Source: Crotalaria pallida (taxonomy: Eukaryota; Streptophyta; Magnoliopsida; Fabales; Fabaceae). From it: a DNA stretch of 64,000 bases. The translations under genes and the position numbers were made by a program. Location of the stretch: contig CM075650.1 of the NCBI GenBank assembly GCA_037953625.1, positions 47,682,206-47,746,205 on the forward strand, in the 5' to 3' direction. The notes below the pieces were generated by a model. It ran no database searches and had not been told where the DNA came from. It saw only the letters and a program-made list of their open reading frames with translations. Positions 1-12,591 of the stretch are shown in pieces (the first letter of the stretch is position 1; every line of letters starts with the position of its first letter).

Positions 1-456
1 TCGATGGTTGGTCCAAAGTCCTTTAAAGCCGAGAAGACTATTTACTGCTTATGATCGGCTGACACGAAGTGACTCGTTGTGGTCGACTGGTTACTGCCGA
101 GGGGTGTGAAGCGAAACGAGATCGGCTTATGACCCTGAACGTCGCTCGTTGGTCGGCTAAGATGGGATAGGTCGGACCGAGGTCTGATCCACTACACTTA
201 AACCCTCTTATTCTTTGCTAAGGCTTCCTAACTACCTCACAAAATGTTTGTAATCGATTATCACCCCATGGTGATCGATTACATCAACAGATTGTTATGT
301 ACTAATGACTTTTAACTCTATGGCATACTTCTCAACTCCCATACCCATCTTGGCTATGTTTTTCCCTCATTAAACCGCAACTTATTCTTATGATTTCCAT
401 TAGTTTCACTTAGAATTATTCTAATTATGCTTGGAACTAAAAATCGGGATGTTACA
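1..456. mobile_element. End of a large LTR-type element running in from the left edge
   Basis: The stretch ends at 456 in a gggatgttaca terminus, the same kind of end seen on the large non-coding elements elsewhere in the window. From 457 the sequence matches the upstream region of the intact OS9 gene (29045 onward). Bases 1-206 are richer in GC, with repeated GGTCGG/CCGAG words, and end in a ccactaca that resembles a reversed LTR start. They may therefore be a second LTR fragment nested against this end. No coding sequence was seen. The 5-bp duplication cannot be checked because the other end is outside the window; the following attta is a candidate. Confidence 0.5.
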
Positions 457-1066
457 ATTTACATTGTATTGCTTCACTTTTATTAACAAATGACAAATAA
501 TAGAAAAAAAACAATAAATACCTCCTATAAAATACAAAATAATTTATAAATGGGATTAGAGAATTCTTCTAATGCAACCTATAAATAGGACTGGAGAGAG
601 TACTCGATTTGAAATATAAGAAAAAAAATACATATCTTGATTTAAAATATAAGTAAAACTAACTAATTTTTTCTTAAATTTTGTTTTATTCTCAATGCTA
701 CTTTATAACATCCATAAAAAATTGCTATCTTATTTAATTTTTGTTTTATTGTCAATACTACTTTTCTAAAATACTTTTATTTTTTTTTTATAAATTTGAA
801 AAAAAAAATCAAATATAACTAACTAATCACCTTAATAAATCACTCTTTAAGTAAAAGCACAAAACAAAGAGAAAACCTTCATTACAATTTCGTGGCCTTT
901 CCCTGACGTGGCAATCCCGTATTGGTCCGTTCACGTGGTTGCTGCAGCTTGAGTTGCAATCTTCAACTTCATTCTCTCCTTCCGTTCCTCTTCTGAGGTC
1001 TAAAGATTCACAGACATATAAAATTTATACCTTAAAAAACTAAACCCTAATTCAAAGAAGAAGAAG
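457..1066 (+). promoter_or_regulatory. Duplicated OS9 promoter region (pseudogene copy)
   Basis: This region aligns closely, with few differences, to 29046-29643 upstream of the intact OS9 gene. It includes the AT-rich distal part, the ER stress element, the G-box, the TATA-like tataaaa and the CT/GA-rich leader just before the ATG. It is the proximal promoter of the truncated copy, so that copy may still be transcribed (inference). Confidence 0.65.
907..925 (-). promoter_or_regulatory. ER stress response element (ERSE), pseudogene copy
   Basis: The sequence reads CGTGG, nine bases, ATTGG on the + strand. This is an exact reverse of the canonical ERSE CCAAT-N9-CCACG bound by NF-Y plus bZIP factors in the unfolded protein response. 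A G-box CACGTG follows at 932-937. The same arrangement is present in front of the intact gene. Confidence 0.7.
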
Positions 1067-1156
1067 ATGAGGGCACTATTCTTAATCTTGTTATCTTACA
1101 GCGTTTTCAGCCACGCCTTGTCCCAACATCAACACATCTTCCTTGCAAATATCGGT

Positions 1157-4100
1157 TGTAACATCCCGCGTTTTTACGATTAGGACAAATAAGATTTTAT
1201 TAAAGAATAGTTTTGAAACGCTGTTTTACAAAAGGTTTTCAATGAACATTTTATTCGATTACGAAGTAAAATGTTGATTTTACGGGATTTTGATAAATAA
1301 ATATTTTTATGGATTTAGTAAAAATGAATTTTTATGAGAGATGATTTTTATTGTTGGTGATTTGTGAAAATGAATTTTCTTTATGGACTTTAAAAGATTG
1401 ATTAACTTCGAAAATCCATAACTTTTTAACCGAACTCCGATTTTTATGATCTTTATATCAAAACGATCGTATCGAAACGTAGATTTCAAAAATGTATCTT
1501 TCATAATTTTATGGATTGGCTTGCGAAAATTCTTTTTCAGAGCTGTAAAGGACGAATTTTCAAGGCTTTAATCATGGAAAATAGTTTTTGACTTTTAATA
1601 AATTTTTCCTTTTGGGATTATCTTTAATATATTAAAGTATGATTTTATAAAATGAAATAAGGGCTATAATTGCAACCGATAAGTGCAGTTTATTATTTAA
1701 AGGAAAAAGTGTTAATATGTGTGTGTTTGATTGAGTTAATTATTTTGTGACTAAGTGTGTGATTGATTGATGAATGTGTGTATGTATGTGTATGAGTATA
1801 TATGTATTTATGTGTGTATGTGCTACGTGTGTATGTGTAGGTATAATTGTAATCTTAGAGTTAATGGCTTGATTTTGTGAATTAATGAATTTAATTAAGA
1901 AATAAAAAATTGTGAGGCATGTGTATGCATATAGGTGTCATGATTTTAGTAAGTTTGTGCATGCATGAGATATGTGTGAAGTGTGTGTGAGTGACAAGTG
2001 TGTGCATGGTGTATGTGTAAGCTTCTAAAGCCTTGCATGTTGACTAATCTAGGAAGGAAATAAAAATAAAAAGAAAAGAAAAAATGAAAGTGGGAACTTG
2101 GAGACCAAGTATAGGTTTTAGTGTTGACAAAATACCCCTCCTAGGTGCATGTATGGTCGAACAACTAAAGGCCAAAGAGGAAATTTGTGCTCCAACCTTA
2201 GTTTATTTCCTCTCATCTTTCCATTCATTTCCTCATTCTTCCATTCACTCCTCCTTTCCTTCGTTCCTTCATTCTTTAATTCTTTCACCTCCTTTTCTTT
2301 TCACACCAACACAAAAACAAAGTCTCCAAGAGAAACACTAGCTCTTGAGAGACATGTAAAAAAAAACAGAGAGAGAAACCGTGAGTAGGAGAAGGAAGAA
2401 GAAGAGGAGATCAAGCTTAAACCTAGGGAGTCCTTTGAAGATCAAGTGTTAGAAGACCCTTTTTCCTTGGTATAACCGAAGATCCTAGAAGATTAGAACT
2501 AGTTCTTGTTTTATAGTTTTGTAATTTTCTTTTCTTCTTTTGCATGTTCCCTTTTTATGCACTTCATGTGTTGATCCTTCTTAACTATGGACTTTTAAGG
2601 ACTCTAATTAATTTGTAATATGTGATCTTTATGCTTTATGTTTCGGTTGAGGATTTTCTCTTTTGATCTAATGTTTTTCCAACTAAATCTTTAAAGATCT
2701 AAAGTATGGTTAGAGATTTTGTGAAGTTTAACATGAATCCTTCTTGCATGTTTATTTTTCTTGTTTAGATCCGTGATCTGTGTGTGTGTGTATGTAATTA
2801 TTTGACAAAATGCACATGATCTAAACTTGATTTGTAAATTTTTGGTTTGCATGTTAAATTCCAAAAAAAGATCATGTTTTTCTTTTATGTGTGCCATTGT
2901 TTAAATGGAAATTTAGAGAAACAAGCTTTAAAAATGATTTTTCAAGTTCAAGCATGATTTAACTAAGTATTTGATTTTTGTGTATGTCTTGTTTTGAGAA
3001 AGGTCATTCGGCCATGTTTGATTAATTTAGGATCTATGCTTTGTGTTTTGTAAAAGTTCATGCATGTTGTTTTCATGAAGTTAAAATTAAATCTTTATTT
3101 TTTATTTAAGAAGAGTAATGATCTTGAGTTTGTGTTATGCATGTTAAAAATATTTGGGAGAGAGTTTGTTTTAAGGAAAATGCTAACAAGTGCCCTAAGG
3201 GCACTTGTTAAGAAGCTAATTATGGTTTATAAGCATTTAAAGTTGAAGTTTTTTAAGTTTACGAGAGAAGAAAGACTTGAGACTTGTGATGCTTTTTCTA
3301 ATTCTAGAAAGCTTAACAAGTGCCCTTGTTAGCAAGACCCTTGTTTTAATGATGTGATGCATGTTGTGTTTGAATGAAAGAGAATTGTTTTTATAAATTT
3401 TTTTTAATTCGGTTTTCAAAAGAAATAATAATCGATGAATTGATTTTGTAATTGATTTGTATGAGTGGGTGTATCTTTTGATTTTCATGAAAAGAAATTG
3501 ATGAACAAGTTTATTTGATAAGGTGCTATGCTGAAATTGTGAATGTATGTGTTTCTAACTTGGATAAATGATATGTATGTGTGTTCAATGATTCTGGAAT
3601 TTTGTCACTAACCTAAGTATATTAAAATAAGTTTCTCTGAATTTTTAAATGATTTTTGGAATTAATTTCCTATTCTTATAAGAGTAAACTTTATGAAAAC
3701 CATTTTAAGAAAATAAGTTTTTCAGTTTAATGATGAACAAAATTTTCGAACTTGTACTGCTCCTAATTGTTTGAAATTTTTATGGTAGCTTCCTGAACAT
3801 CTCTAGATGTTCTCTGTAAAATTTTAAGAGATTTAGAGATGATTTGATAATTTTTCAAAAGGTAAAACAGTGAACCACTTAGTTCAGATTTTCTGGACTT
3901 AGTGACAAATTTAATTAGAAAAGTATGACTTTCACAACTCCAAATAATCTGAAAATTTTATGAGATAGTCTTGACTGTATAAGGAAGACTTATACCAATT
4001 TTTATGCAGTTCGGAGTTGAGAAACTATTTTTAATCATGTCATTTTTGCCTCTGACCAGCAACAGTTCTGTTTTGTTATTCATGCTAAATCTGATTTGAA

Positions 4101-7100
4101 ACCTAGCTTAGGATTGTTTAAATGGCTTGAACATTTTATATGATAAACTTTGGCATGTATGTGTATGTTCTGGAAATTTTGAAGATTTAACAAATTTATT
4201 TGATATAGTTTTGAAATTTATCTTTTATGTTTTACTTGTAATCACACTAAGTGTCTATTTGGATGTTTTTGGTAGAGGTGAATTTTTATACTTGACGTTG
4301 TGACTTGATTGGTTTGTATGATAATTGTGATGTCTTAAAATGATTGAATGTGTGATTGTTTGATAATATGTTTAGAATATGCATGAATGAATTATTTAAT
4401 TAACCAAAGTGTTGTGTTTGAGTTTGTGATTAGTTTTAAAAATTAATTGGTTTGAAATAGTTTAATCTTGATTTAATTGAAGAACCTTGGACTTAATGGT
4501 TGCTGCCCTTAATTCATTTCACGGTATTAAGTTTGAAAAATAAATTATTTAAGTGATTATTTTATAGCAAAGTAATATATGAACTAAAGTCAAGTTTTTC
4601 GGTGTTTTTGAGTTTTGGTTTGTGGCTATCCGGAACGGACCAGCAACCAAAACTAATGATTTTAAAATGTTTTGTCAATTGTTTTAAAAAGATTTTGAGA
4701 TGTTTAAAGTATTTTCAAAAGTCGAATTCAATTTGAAAAAGTTTTAACGATTTACGATTTTCCGACGGAAAATAAAAAGAGTTTTCGAAAACGCGTCGTA
4801 ATGTTAAGTAGGAAGATTATTTAAGATAGACTTGTAACGCTAGTATCCTTCATTTAGTACAAGGTGCGTATAAGTCGAGAAGTGGAACGACCTGTTGGAA
4901 AACAAGCGGGTAGTAATATTCCCTATAAAGGAGGTGAATAGGCGAAGAGTACGAATCTTCACCAATTAAAAATTTATCGCTTACTAAGGCCTTTAAAATA
5001 ATCAGAGTAAAAACATATAAAACGCATATACTTAAATATATGAAAATTAAGCGCGTGGAATTGTAAAGAGATAATGAAAGAGAAGAGAACACAAGGATTT
5101 TATCCTGGTTCACATTAGTGTGTTAACGAACACTAATGCTACATCCAGTCCTCCCTTTCTGAGATAGGAGATTTGCTTCACTATGAACAAGAATTGTAAG
5201 TACAAGTAATGTGTAAGAGAAAACCTTTCCCTTAGACTTGTCCCTCCAAAGAACCTCTTTGGAACTTGTGTCTTCGCAAACAATTCCTCGAACCACAGCG
5301 AACCTTGTGCTTGAAGAAACCTTCTTCAATTCCACTTGAAACCTTCAAGTATACTTGATGAAAACCTTTCACCAATTTGCGTTTGTCAAAGTCTTGTTGT
5401 TGGCACTTTACACCTTGTTGTGCGGATGAACAACTCCAATGAAAAGCAATGATCTTTGCACCTTTTTGTGTTGATAAGCAACTTTTTTTTTTGAAGTTCC
5501 TTAACTATTAGATCAGAATCTAGAAGAATAAGAATGAATGCAAGTGTAATCAAAGTGGGTATTTGTGAAAATTCAATGCAACACTTGAATGTTCTTCTTG
5601 ATCATATGTGAAAATGCAATTGATTCATGAAGAACACTTGAGAATTCTGTAAAACGTGTTTAAGAGAATGTCCAGAAGTGTTAGAAGGTTGTAAGAACGT
5701 TGTCTCATGTTTTGAAATCGTTTGGAACATATATATATCAGTTAGGATAGCAAACGGCTATGTTTATGACAGTTTTAACTGTTTGTATCCGGGTACTTTT
5801 GAAAGTATTCGGATACATCGTGTTTGATTTCAAAAATTTGACTGTTGTTTTAACGAAGTATCCGGATACTTTTCAAATGTATCCGGATACTTTTAGATGT
5901 ATCCAGATACTTTCGTTCAAAATTTCCAAAAACAACATTTTTACTTGTTAACACTTATAGTATTATATTTAAAACATTTTCTTCACTTCCAAAACACTTT
6001 AATTTATTAGAAAAATATTTTAAAATTATTTTATCAATATTTTTCTTATATTTATAAAATCACATATTTTTCTTTTAATTTTGAAAAGCACCCACTTATG
6101 ATTATACTTAGCATGCATGCCATATCTTTTAGATTATGATTAGTTTTTCCTAACTTAGACTCTAACCATTATGCATCTAGGGGACTTAATAAAGAATAAA
6201 TAATACATTACATTACAATAAGAACCCCTTTGTTGACTTTGTTGAGCCTTAAGTTGAGTTGTGGACTTTTGCCTTGACTTGCACTTTGTAATCATCAAAA
6301 CTACCTATGCTTAGGCATTTTCTCAACACGACCGACTTGTTGGGAAGGACCTGCGACGATTTCAGATGCTGGAATATGAGGTGAGAGATGCAGTAGGCCT
6401 AGGTCATCGTGACGAGTAGGCTCGGTTCTAAAACTGAGTACATCGAGTCCGATTAGAGTAATTGTCATGTGTTAGATGCTACATGATTATATGTGACATA
6501 TATGTGCTAGATGTTTATCTGTTTCGTTAAATATGATGCATGATCTATTTTGGTTATGTACTGGATTTCTTTGTGAATTATCCCGTGGAGTATATTTTGG
6601 TTCTGTTTGGGAAAAGGTTGAGAAAGAGTGAGATTGAGATTAAGTGAGAAATTAAGAGATATGATTGAGAAAGAGATAAAACGTAACGTGAATAAGATTG
6701 TGAAAGAAATGAGTTGATGAGATGAATGAATTGTGAGTGAAAGAAAGAGGAATGATCATAAAGGTTGTATAAGAATGGAATACAAAGAGTTGTGGTTGGA
6801 GAATAGTAATGATGTTATGAAAGTGAGATGTGGTTGATGTGGAGATGTGATTCCTCGTTCATGTTTTTGGGAAGAAGCTTAGTGTTGAGTTGAGCTTGCT
6901 CCTCCATTAACACTCACCCAAAAATGTGATTTTTGAAAAAGGTTTTCGAAAAGAGATTTTGAAAGAGATTTTGTGAAAATAATATTTTGTGAAAAGATTT
7001 ATGAAATGAGGTTTCTGAAAGTGTTTTGTGAAGCAAAAGTTTTGTGAAATCAAATTTTCGAAGAGTTTTGCGAAAAGATGTTTGAGAAAGACGAGGAAAT

Positions 7101-8661
7101 GAGCTTTGTGAAAGTTGATGAGATGAGATAAGAAAGAGTGTGTCATGATGATGAGATGCGTGAGAAAGTGATGTGAGGCCAAGGGCCTTTGAGATTTAGG
7201 GGGAACAGATTGTGATTAGTGGTCGGGCTTCGTTGAAGGGATGCACCAAGGACGAGCCGACTGTTAGGATTAAGATGTTTAATTAAAACTCCAAAACTTT
7301 TAAAGACTTAAAAGACATTTACAAATGCGGTGAGGTATGAGTGTCGTATCGAAGTAGTGGAGAGGAAGATACCCCGGAGTATCTGCGGATATTCGGGTTG
7401 TGATTGCAATAGGGGAGGGTAAGGACGGTGATACGTCAAGAAGCCTTGAGTGCTATTCTAGGCAGAACGAATTCCATATGTGGTACGGGCAGATCGGTCC
7501 TATGCTGTGGTAAGTTCTGCACTCGAGACTAGAACAGTACTGTCGCCCCCTATGGCAATTCGAGAACAGTGAGAGGGACTGGAACGGGGCATTTGAGATT
7601 GCCGCTGAGAGCGTGCATTGTTATGTGAATTATGATTATGAATTGAGGCAGGGCCTCCTTGTCTGGAACCATTTGTTTGTGTGACAGCTGTCGTGCCCGC
7701 GTGGTAAAGGTCCTGTACTCCTGTTTGCTTCCGACTAGGTTGGGTGGATGACCGAGGAGATGTAGACGTGTGTGAGAGTTCAATGATGGTTTCCCCCTCA
7801 TCATTGAACGAACCGTTTGATAAAACTTAATAATGATAAAAGATTACAAGAAAGTATAAGTAATTGTGGGAGAAATTGAGAAAGAGGATGATGAGACTGA
7901 AAAGTTCGAAGGCTTGTGATGCCAAGTGAAGTGATGTGTATGGTGATGAGTTATGATTTGATATATTTGGTAGTCTGTGACATGCTTTGTTTATGATTGT
8001 TTTCTATATGCTTACATGAATGAATTTGTTATATGCATAGCATGAGTAGTTGTTAATGCATGATCCCTATATTTTTATTCTGAGTATTCTTTTTATAAGA
8101 AGTCGTTAGTATTCTGTCTGGTCATGTTGTACTTCGGGAATACTGACCATCTCTCCTACCATATTGTCGTGTCGGGTTACTCCGATATTGCAACGGGTAG
8201 ATGGTCGACCCTGTAGTAGGATCGGTACTTTCGCCTCGAAGCAATTTCGGCAGTGGGATTCACCGAAGAAGATTAGAGGTCAAGACTAGTAGTAGGTAAT
8301 CCCCTTCAAGCACTGTATTCCTTGCAACTACTTGGTTTACATCGTCATATCATTCTGTACCCCACTTGGTATTTTATTAAGTATGGCTTTTGAAAGAATA
8401 AAGTTTTATAAGATGAAAATGTTTTCTCAAAATGGATTTATGAAACCAAGTTACAAAGTGCGATGTTAAGTAACATCTCGGTTTGGAACTTGACTCGTGA
8501 GGTGTGACATGAGAATGTTATTTGATTAAGTTACTGAAATGTTTTTGAACATAAAGGTTCTCATGCCCACGTCACCATTTTTAAAAAAAAAATTCCCAAA
8601 TTTTTACTATATTTTATTAAAGAGATAAGTGTTTTCAAGTTGCCGAAATCGGGGTGTTACA
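1157..8661 (+). mobile_element. Large non-coding TG...CA element in OS9 pseudogene intron 1
   Basis: The element begins TGTAACATCCCG and ends CGGGGTGTTACA, and is flanked by the 5-bp duplication TCGGT (1152-1156 and 8662-8666). Comparison with the intact OS9 copy gives the empty site directly. It contains no gag or pol, only short chance ORFs. After removing the nested solo LTR (4893-6328) and its target copy it is about 6.06 kb. Blocks at 7430-7800 match, in reverse, blocks in the elements at 55863-61186 and 13216-26432. Termini and duplication size are those of an LTR retrotransposon. A very long solo LTR, such as those of Ogre/Tat elements, or a LARD-type derivative is plausible but unproven. 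Strand is assigned by calling the TGTAACATCCC end the left end. Confidence 0.8.
4893..6328. mobile_element. Solo LTR nested in the large element
   Basis: This 1436-bp insertion begins TGTTGGAAAAC, ends TCTCAACA and is flanked by CGACC on both sides (4888-4892 and 6329-6333). It has no internal domain, so it reads as a solo LTR left by LTR-LTR recombination. Its interior has several copies of a gtatccggatac word (about 5790-5915). The length suits a Copia (SIRE-like) LTR, but the family is not established. Confidence 0.8.
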
Positions 8662-9398
8662 TCGGTAATATATATATTTTTTATTTTTGTGTTACCTTTG
8701 CTTTTTACTTATCCGAATGCAAAATCTAATTCTATTTTGTCCATTTTTATTTTATTTTTTTGATTGGTAAGCTTAATAAAGTCTCTGATGAAAGCAGGCA
8801 ACACATTTGGTGGTGGTAGCTCTCGGGAACCCAAATTCAAGTTTTAATTCCATCAACACGATTCCCCTTTTCACCCTGTAAGCTTGCTTTTCAACATGAT
8901 TGTGTCTCATTAGAATATTATATGAGCGTGAAAGTAATGAGGATGCTTCATTTACAGGATGATGATCAGGAATCTATAGTCATTCCAGATAAAAATGGTC
9001 AGAAATTCGTATGTTACCTGCCCAAAGTGGAAAAGGAGAAAAGTGGAAAGCCTGTTATTCAACCCAATATCAGCAGCATGATTGTTGAAACTGAGAAAAG
9101 GATTAAACAGAAGACACCAGATGAACTGCTAGAAGCGCTAAAGGGTCCATGCTTTATCAGAGTTAGTATCTTTGTCTCATTATTTGTCTTGAATAGTGAT
9201 ATGTTAAACGCTAATAGTTATTCATTACGGTCTGATTGTTGGCTTCTTCAGGAGTATTTTTTAGATATATGGCATCTATTGTAAATCATTTTCTTACAAT
9301 TCTTCATTTTTTGGCAGCAAGAAGGTTGGTGGTCATACGAATTTTGCTATCAAAAGAAGTTGCGGCAAATACATTTGGAGGATGAGAAGGTATAATCT

Positions 9399-10966
9399 AG
9401 GGTAATACATGGCAATCGGTTTAACTCTGATACTCTCATAATCTTCCACGCCTGGAAAAGGCGATTCAGAACTCGTTGAACTCATCTAACCCCTCTCCTG
9501 ATGTATCGGAACCCTGGGCAATAAACGTCCCTCAAAAGCCTTTAACACAGAAATCACTCAAAAAGGGAAAAAGATAGAGTCCTCCTCACTCAACAAGAAG
9601 AAAGTTGAAACCTTTATTGGAAAAGAAACAAACTTTAACGCGGAAATCACTCAACAGAAAGAAAGTCGGAGCCTTTACCGGAAAAGAAACAGTTTTTAGC
9701 AGTTTATTTTGATAGCTCTTTAATCAAAGCAAGAATATTTTCGGAGTATAAGCAATGATCACAGAACAAAGCAGAAATTAACTTAACCGGAGACCAATTT
9801 AAACCCAGATACAGAAAAAGCATGAAAAGGACCGAGAGTCGAGTATTACCTGTGATTTCGATTGAGAAGGAGCGTTGAAGGTATTGTAAGTGCAGTGAAC
9901 TCAGCAATACAATGGGACAAGACCTTTATGAACGAGGTTGCAAAGACAAGAAGATTGAAAGGAATGCAAAGGTTTGAGATCTAAGGGTTCTTGGAAACTG
10001 TATGCAAAAAGATGGGCAGAATGCAAAGTCAAGACAATCAAACAAGAATCTAACCGTTTCCTCTTTCCAAACTTTCCCTCCACTACGAAAATTGATTGGG
10101 CCATATAGTACTAAGCCCATAACAAGGACAGCTGTATAACGGCGTAAGATGGAAAAACTTTTCAGTTCCGAAGAAATCATCACGTTTCAAATCCCAACAC
10201 AAGGGTGGACACGTGGAGGTTAGAGGAAATGTTCAAGCGTCACTTCCATGCAGACAAAGGTTCAGAAACGTAGACTGTGACCAACAGCCGGATCCCTCTT
10301 CCAATTAAAGAAGACAAAACGCTCGGTTCTTTGCTCGACTCACCTTTCAACTCGGCAGGGCTCAAATCACCCTACCGAGCTTGGGGGGCTTATGTGGTGG
10401 ACCGAGAGTCTATCCGATCGTTGTCATCTTGGTCCGATAGTTGAACGCTAGAGCAAGGAATACCGACCACCATCTGGTCGGCACGTAACACACCGAGCTA
10501 CGGGAACTTAGGGGAGTTACGGGCTTATGAGATTACATCCGAGCACAGGATCTTAATCCTTATCGATTACAGTCTCAAACAGCCTAACAGCTTCTCCTAT
10601 ATTCCCGCACAGCTTGGTTAGATTACATGATAAGGATAAGAGTTCATCACATACGGGATTTACAAAGCCTTATCAGAACCTTTACCAATCCCAATTGGAC
10701 ACTTCTTCTTCACGGGCCTCATCAAACAAGCCCAGAAAACACATGTATCAGGTAATCCCCTATAAGAACCACGAGGCTATGGGGGCTAAGGTACGTTCTC
10801 TCCATCCCTAAGTTGACACTAGCACACACCTTGTTGACTAGGGAGACCCTATTTATCCCAACTGGATATTCATAAATCTTACAGAGTCCTATATCAAAAT
10901 CTTGGTTGAGATCATTCCTGAAGTTCTTCCATAGCTTCAAGGGTGGTCTTGATTAAGGACACCACA
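9399..10966 (+). mobile_element. 3' part of an LTR retrotransposon: internal tail, PPT and 3' LTR
   Basis: A purine tract (ttggggggctta, 10381-10392) directly precedes an LTR starting TGTGGTGG at 10393 and ending ACACCACA at 10966 (574 bp). The two ends form the inverted pair TGTGGTG/CACCACA. The sequence 9399-10392 would be the non-coding 3' internal region; no ORF with recognisable domains was found in it. The 5' part is missing and the junction with the OS9 pseudogene at 9398 is abrupt. The tract plus LTR layout resembles Tat-type Gypsy elements (inference). Confidence 0.6.
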
Positions 10967-10980
10967 ATAACTAAGTCAAT

Positions 10981-12547
10981 TGTTGGACTATCGGTAAGTA
11001 TACCGGATCGACAAGTAATACAGTCAGTAAGACCAGTTATCGTTCCCACATGGATTGCAAATTGTTTCTAATTTCTTTCACCTAATTGCGAATACTATGT
11101 GAAACTTGTATTGGTTTTGAATTTAAGAGCAGAATGCAGAAAAGGTAGAATGAGACAAAACAAAAAATAAAAAGGGTTTAGAAACAATTATGGAAAAGGT
11201 TAGGAATGTGGTTTCATTGTAGGATCAGGTTATTAATTATGAAAATATGTTTTCCAATAAATCAACAACTCCAGAAACAATAAAAGCTAGATCCCTCTTG
11301 CCTTTTACGTTTCTTACTAAACTTTACCCATTAATCCCTTAAGTGAGTTCTAGTTTACAAAAGTTATACAATTACCCAAAAGTATTCCTACGAGTTGAAT
11401 AATTATATTGTTTGGTTGAAAGGCCTAATCTAAATCCTAATTTTCCAATTAAGGTTCAGATTGCCAAAGCAAAACATAAAGTGGCCAATTCTATGAATTG
11501 TAATTAAAATGCAGTCAAACAATTGATTTAAAAGGAAAAACATTAATTCATAAATTAATAGCCAAATTAAGATCCATACAAATCTACCATATTCCTAACA
11601 AGAGGTTTAGTTACACATATTGGAAGAAGAAATACAAGAAATGAGAAAAACTCATAATCATAGACAACAATGAATTTACCCCCAAGAGATCTTCAATCAT
11701 CAAGTGGATCCCTCCAGCAATGTTGATCTTGAATCCTTGTGCCTTGCGTCCTTGCTCTCAATTGCAGAACTAACCTCTCTTTTCTAATCCTTATTAAATC
11801 TATTCTAATATCTAATTACCTCTGAAAAGTCTACAAAACCTAATGGAAAAACCTATATTTAAAGTCTAAAATTAATCCCAATTGAATTGGAGCAAAACTG
11901 ATCAGAAAGTAGTCCAATTGGGCCTCTACGTGACATGTGCGCCTGGGCGCCCAGAGCATCACGCCTGGGTGCGCCAGGCTGATATGATAGTGCTGACCGG
12001 GGTTGCGCTCCTGGGCACCCTAGCCTGGGCGAATGGGCGTGCCAGCCCTGCTCCGACTCCGTTTCGCTCCGTTCTTGCGCCATTTTCAAGGTCCTTTCGT
12101 CCTCTTTCCAGTTCCATAATTATTTTCCTCAATTAAGCTTCGAAAGTAACTGAAACAAACCCAAAACGGATTAAAACGTTCAAAGGATAATATCTCCTAA
12201 ACTAATACTAAAAATCCTAAATTTGCTAAAGAAATTAAACAAGCCAAATCCTTAGTAAAAGGGAGTCTAATTCATGCTCAAAACATCATATATTGGACCC
12301 AAATCACTCCCCCAAACTTAGTATTTTGCATGTCCCAGGCAAAAGTAAAATAAAAATTCTAAAACACAAGACTATCCTCAAAATCAAAATGTACACACCT
12401 AATCTAGGACTTCGACTCACAGACTCAGACACTTATTTTCACAAACAATTCATACAATTGAAACCTGGTTAGAGAAACAAACTCAACAAGAACCAATGAT
12501 TAGTGAACACTCTCAACCTCACAGTGTGTATCTCTCATGTGTATCAA

Positions 12548-12591
<44 letters not shown>

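Larger units (their letters stand above)
1067..9389 (+). pseudogene. OS9: Truncated, interrupted duplicate of the OS-9 ER lectin gene
   Basis: Exons 1-4 of the OS-9 gene are recognisable by near identity with the intact copy: 1067-1154, 8798-8877, 8958-9161 and 9318-9389. Exon 1 still encodes an intact signal peptide. Exon 2 has a TAA stop at 8845-8847, where the intact copy reads an Ile-Glu stretch. A 7.5 kb LTR-type element (1157-8661) sits two bases into intron 1. Homology to the intact gene ends at about 9398, just after the exon 4 donor, and exons 5-8, which encode most of the mannose-binding MRH domain, are missing. The copy cannot make a working OS-9 lectin. Intron 2 is only 80 bp here, against about 1.5 kb in the intact gene. 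High similarity in exons and introns alike points to a fairly recent segmental duplication (inference). Confidence 0.9.

Noticed and set aside
1307..8000. Small ORFs at 1307-1504, 2084-2388, 3060-3488, 6907-7182 and 7550-7804
   Set aside because: They are short, low-complexity or overlapping, and lie in a non-coding repeat; matching blocks in sister elements do not keep the frames.
8922..9284. 120-codon ORF at 8922-9284 and its near twin at 31416-31763 as independent genes
   Set aside because: Both are OS9 exon 3 extended by translation of intron sequence on each side.
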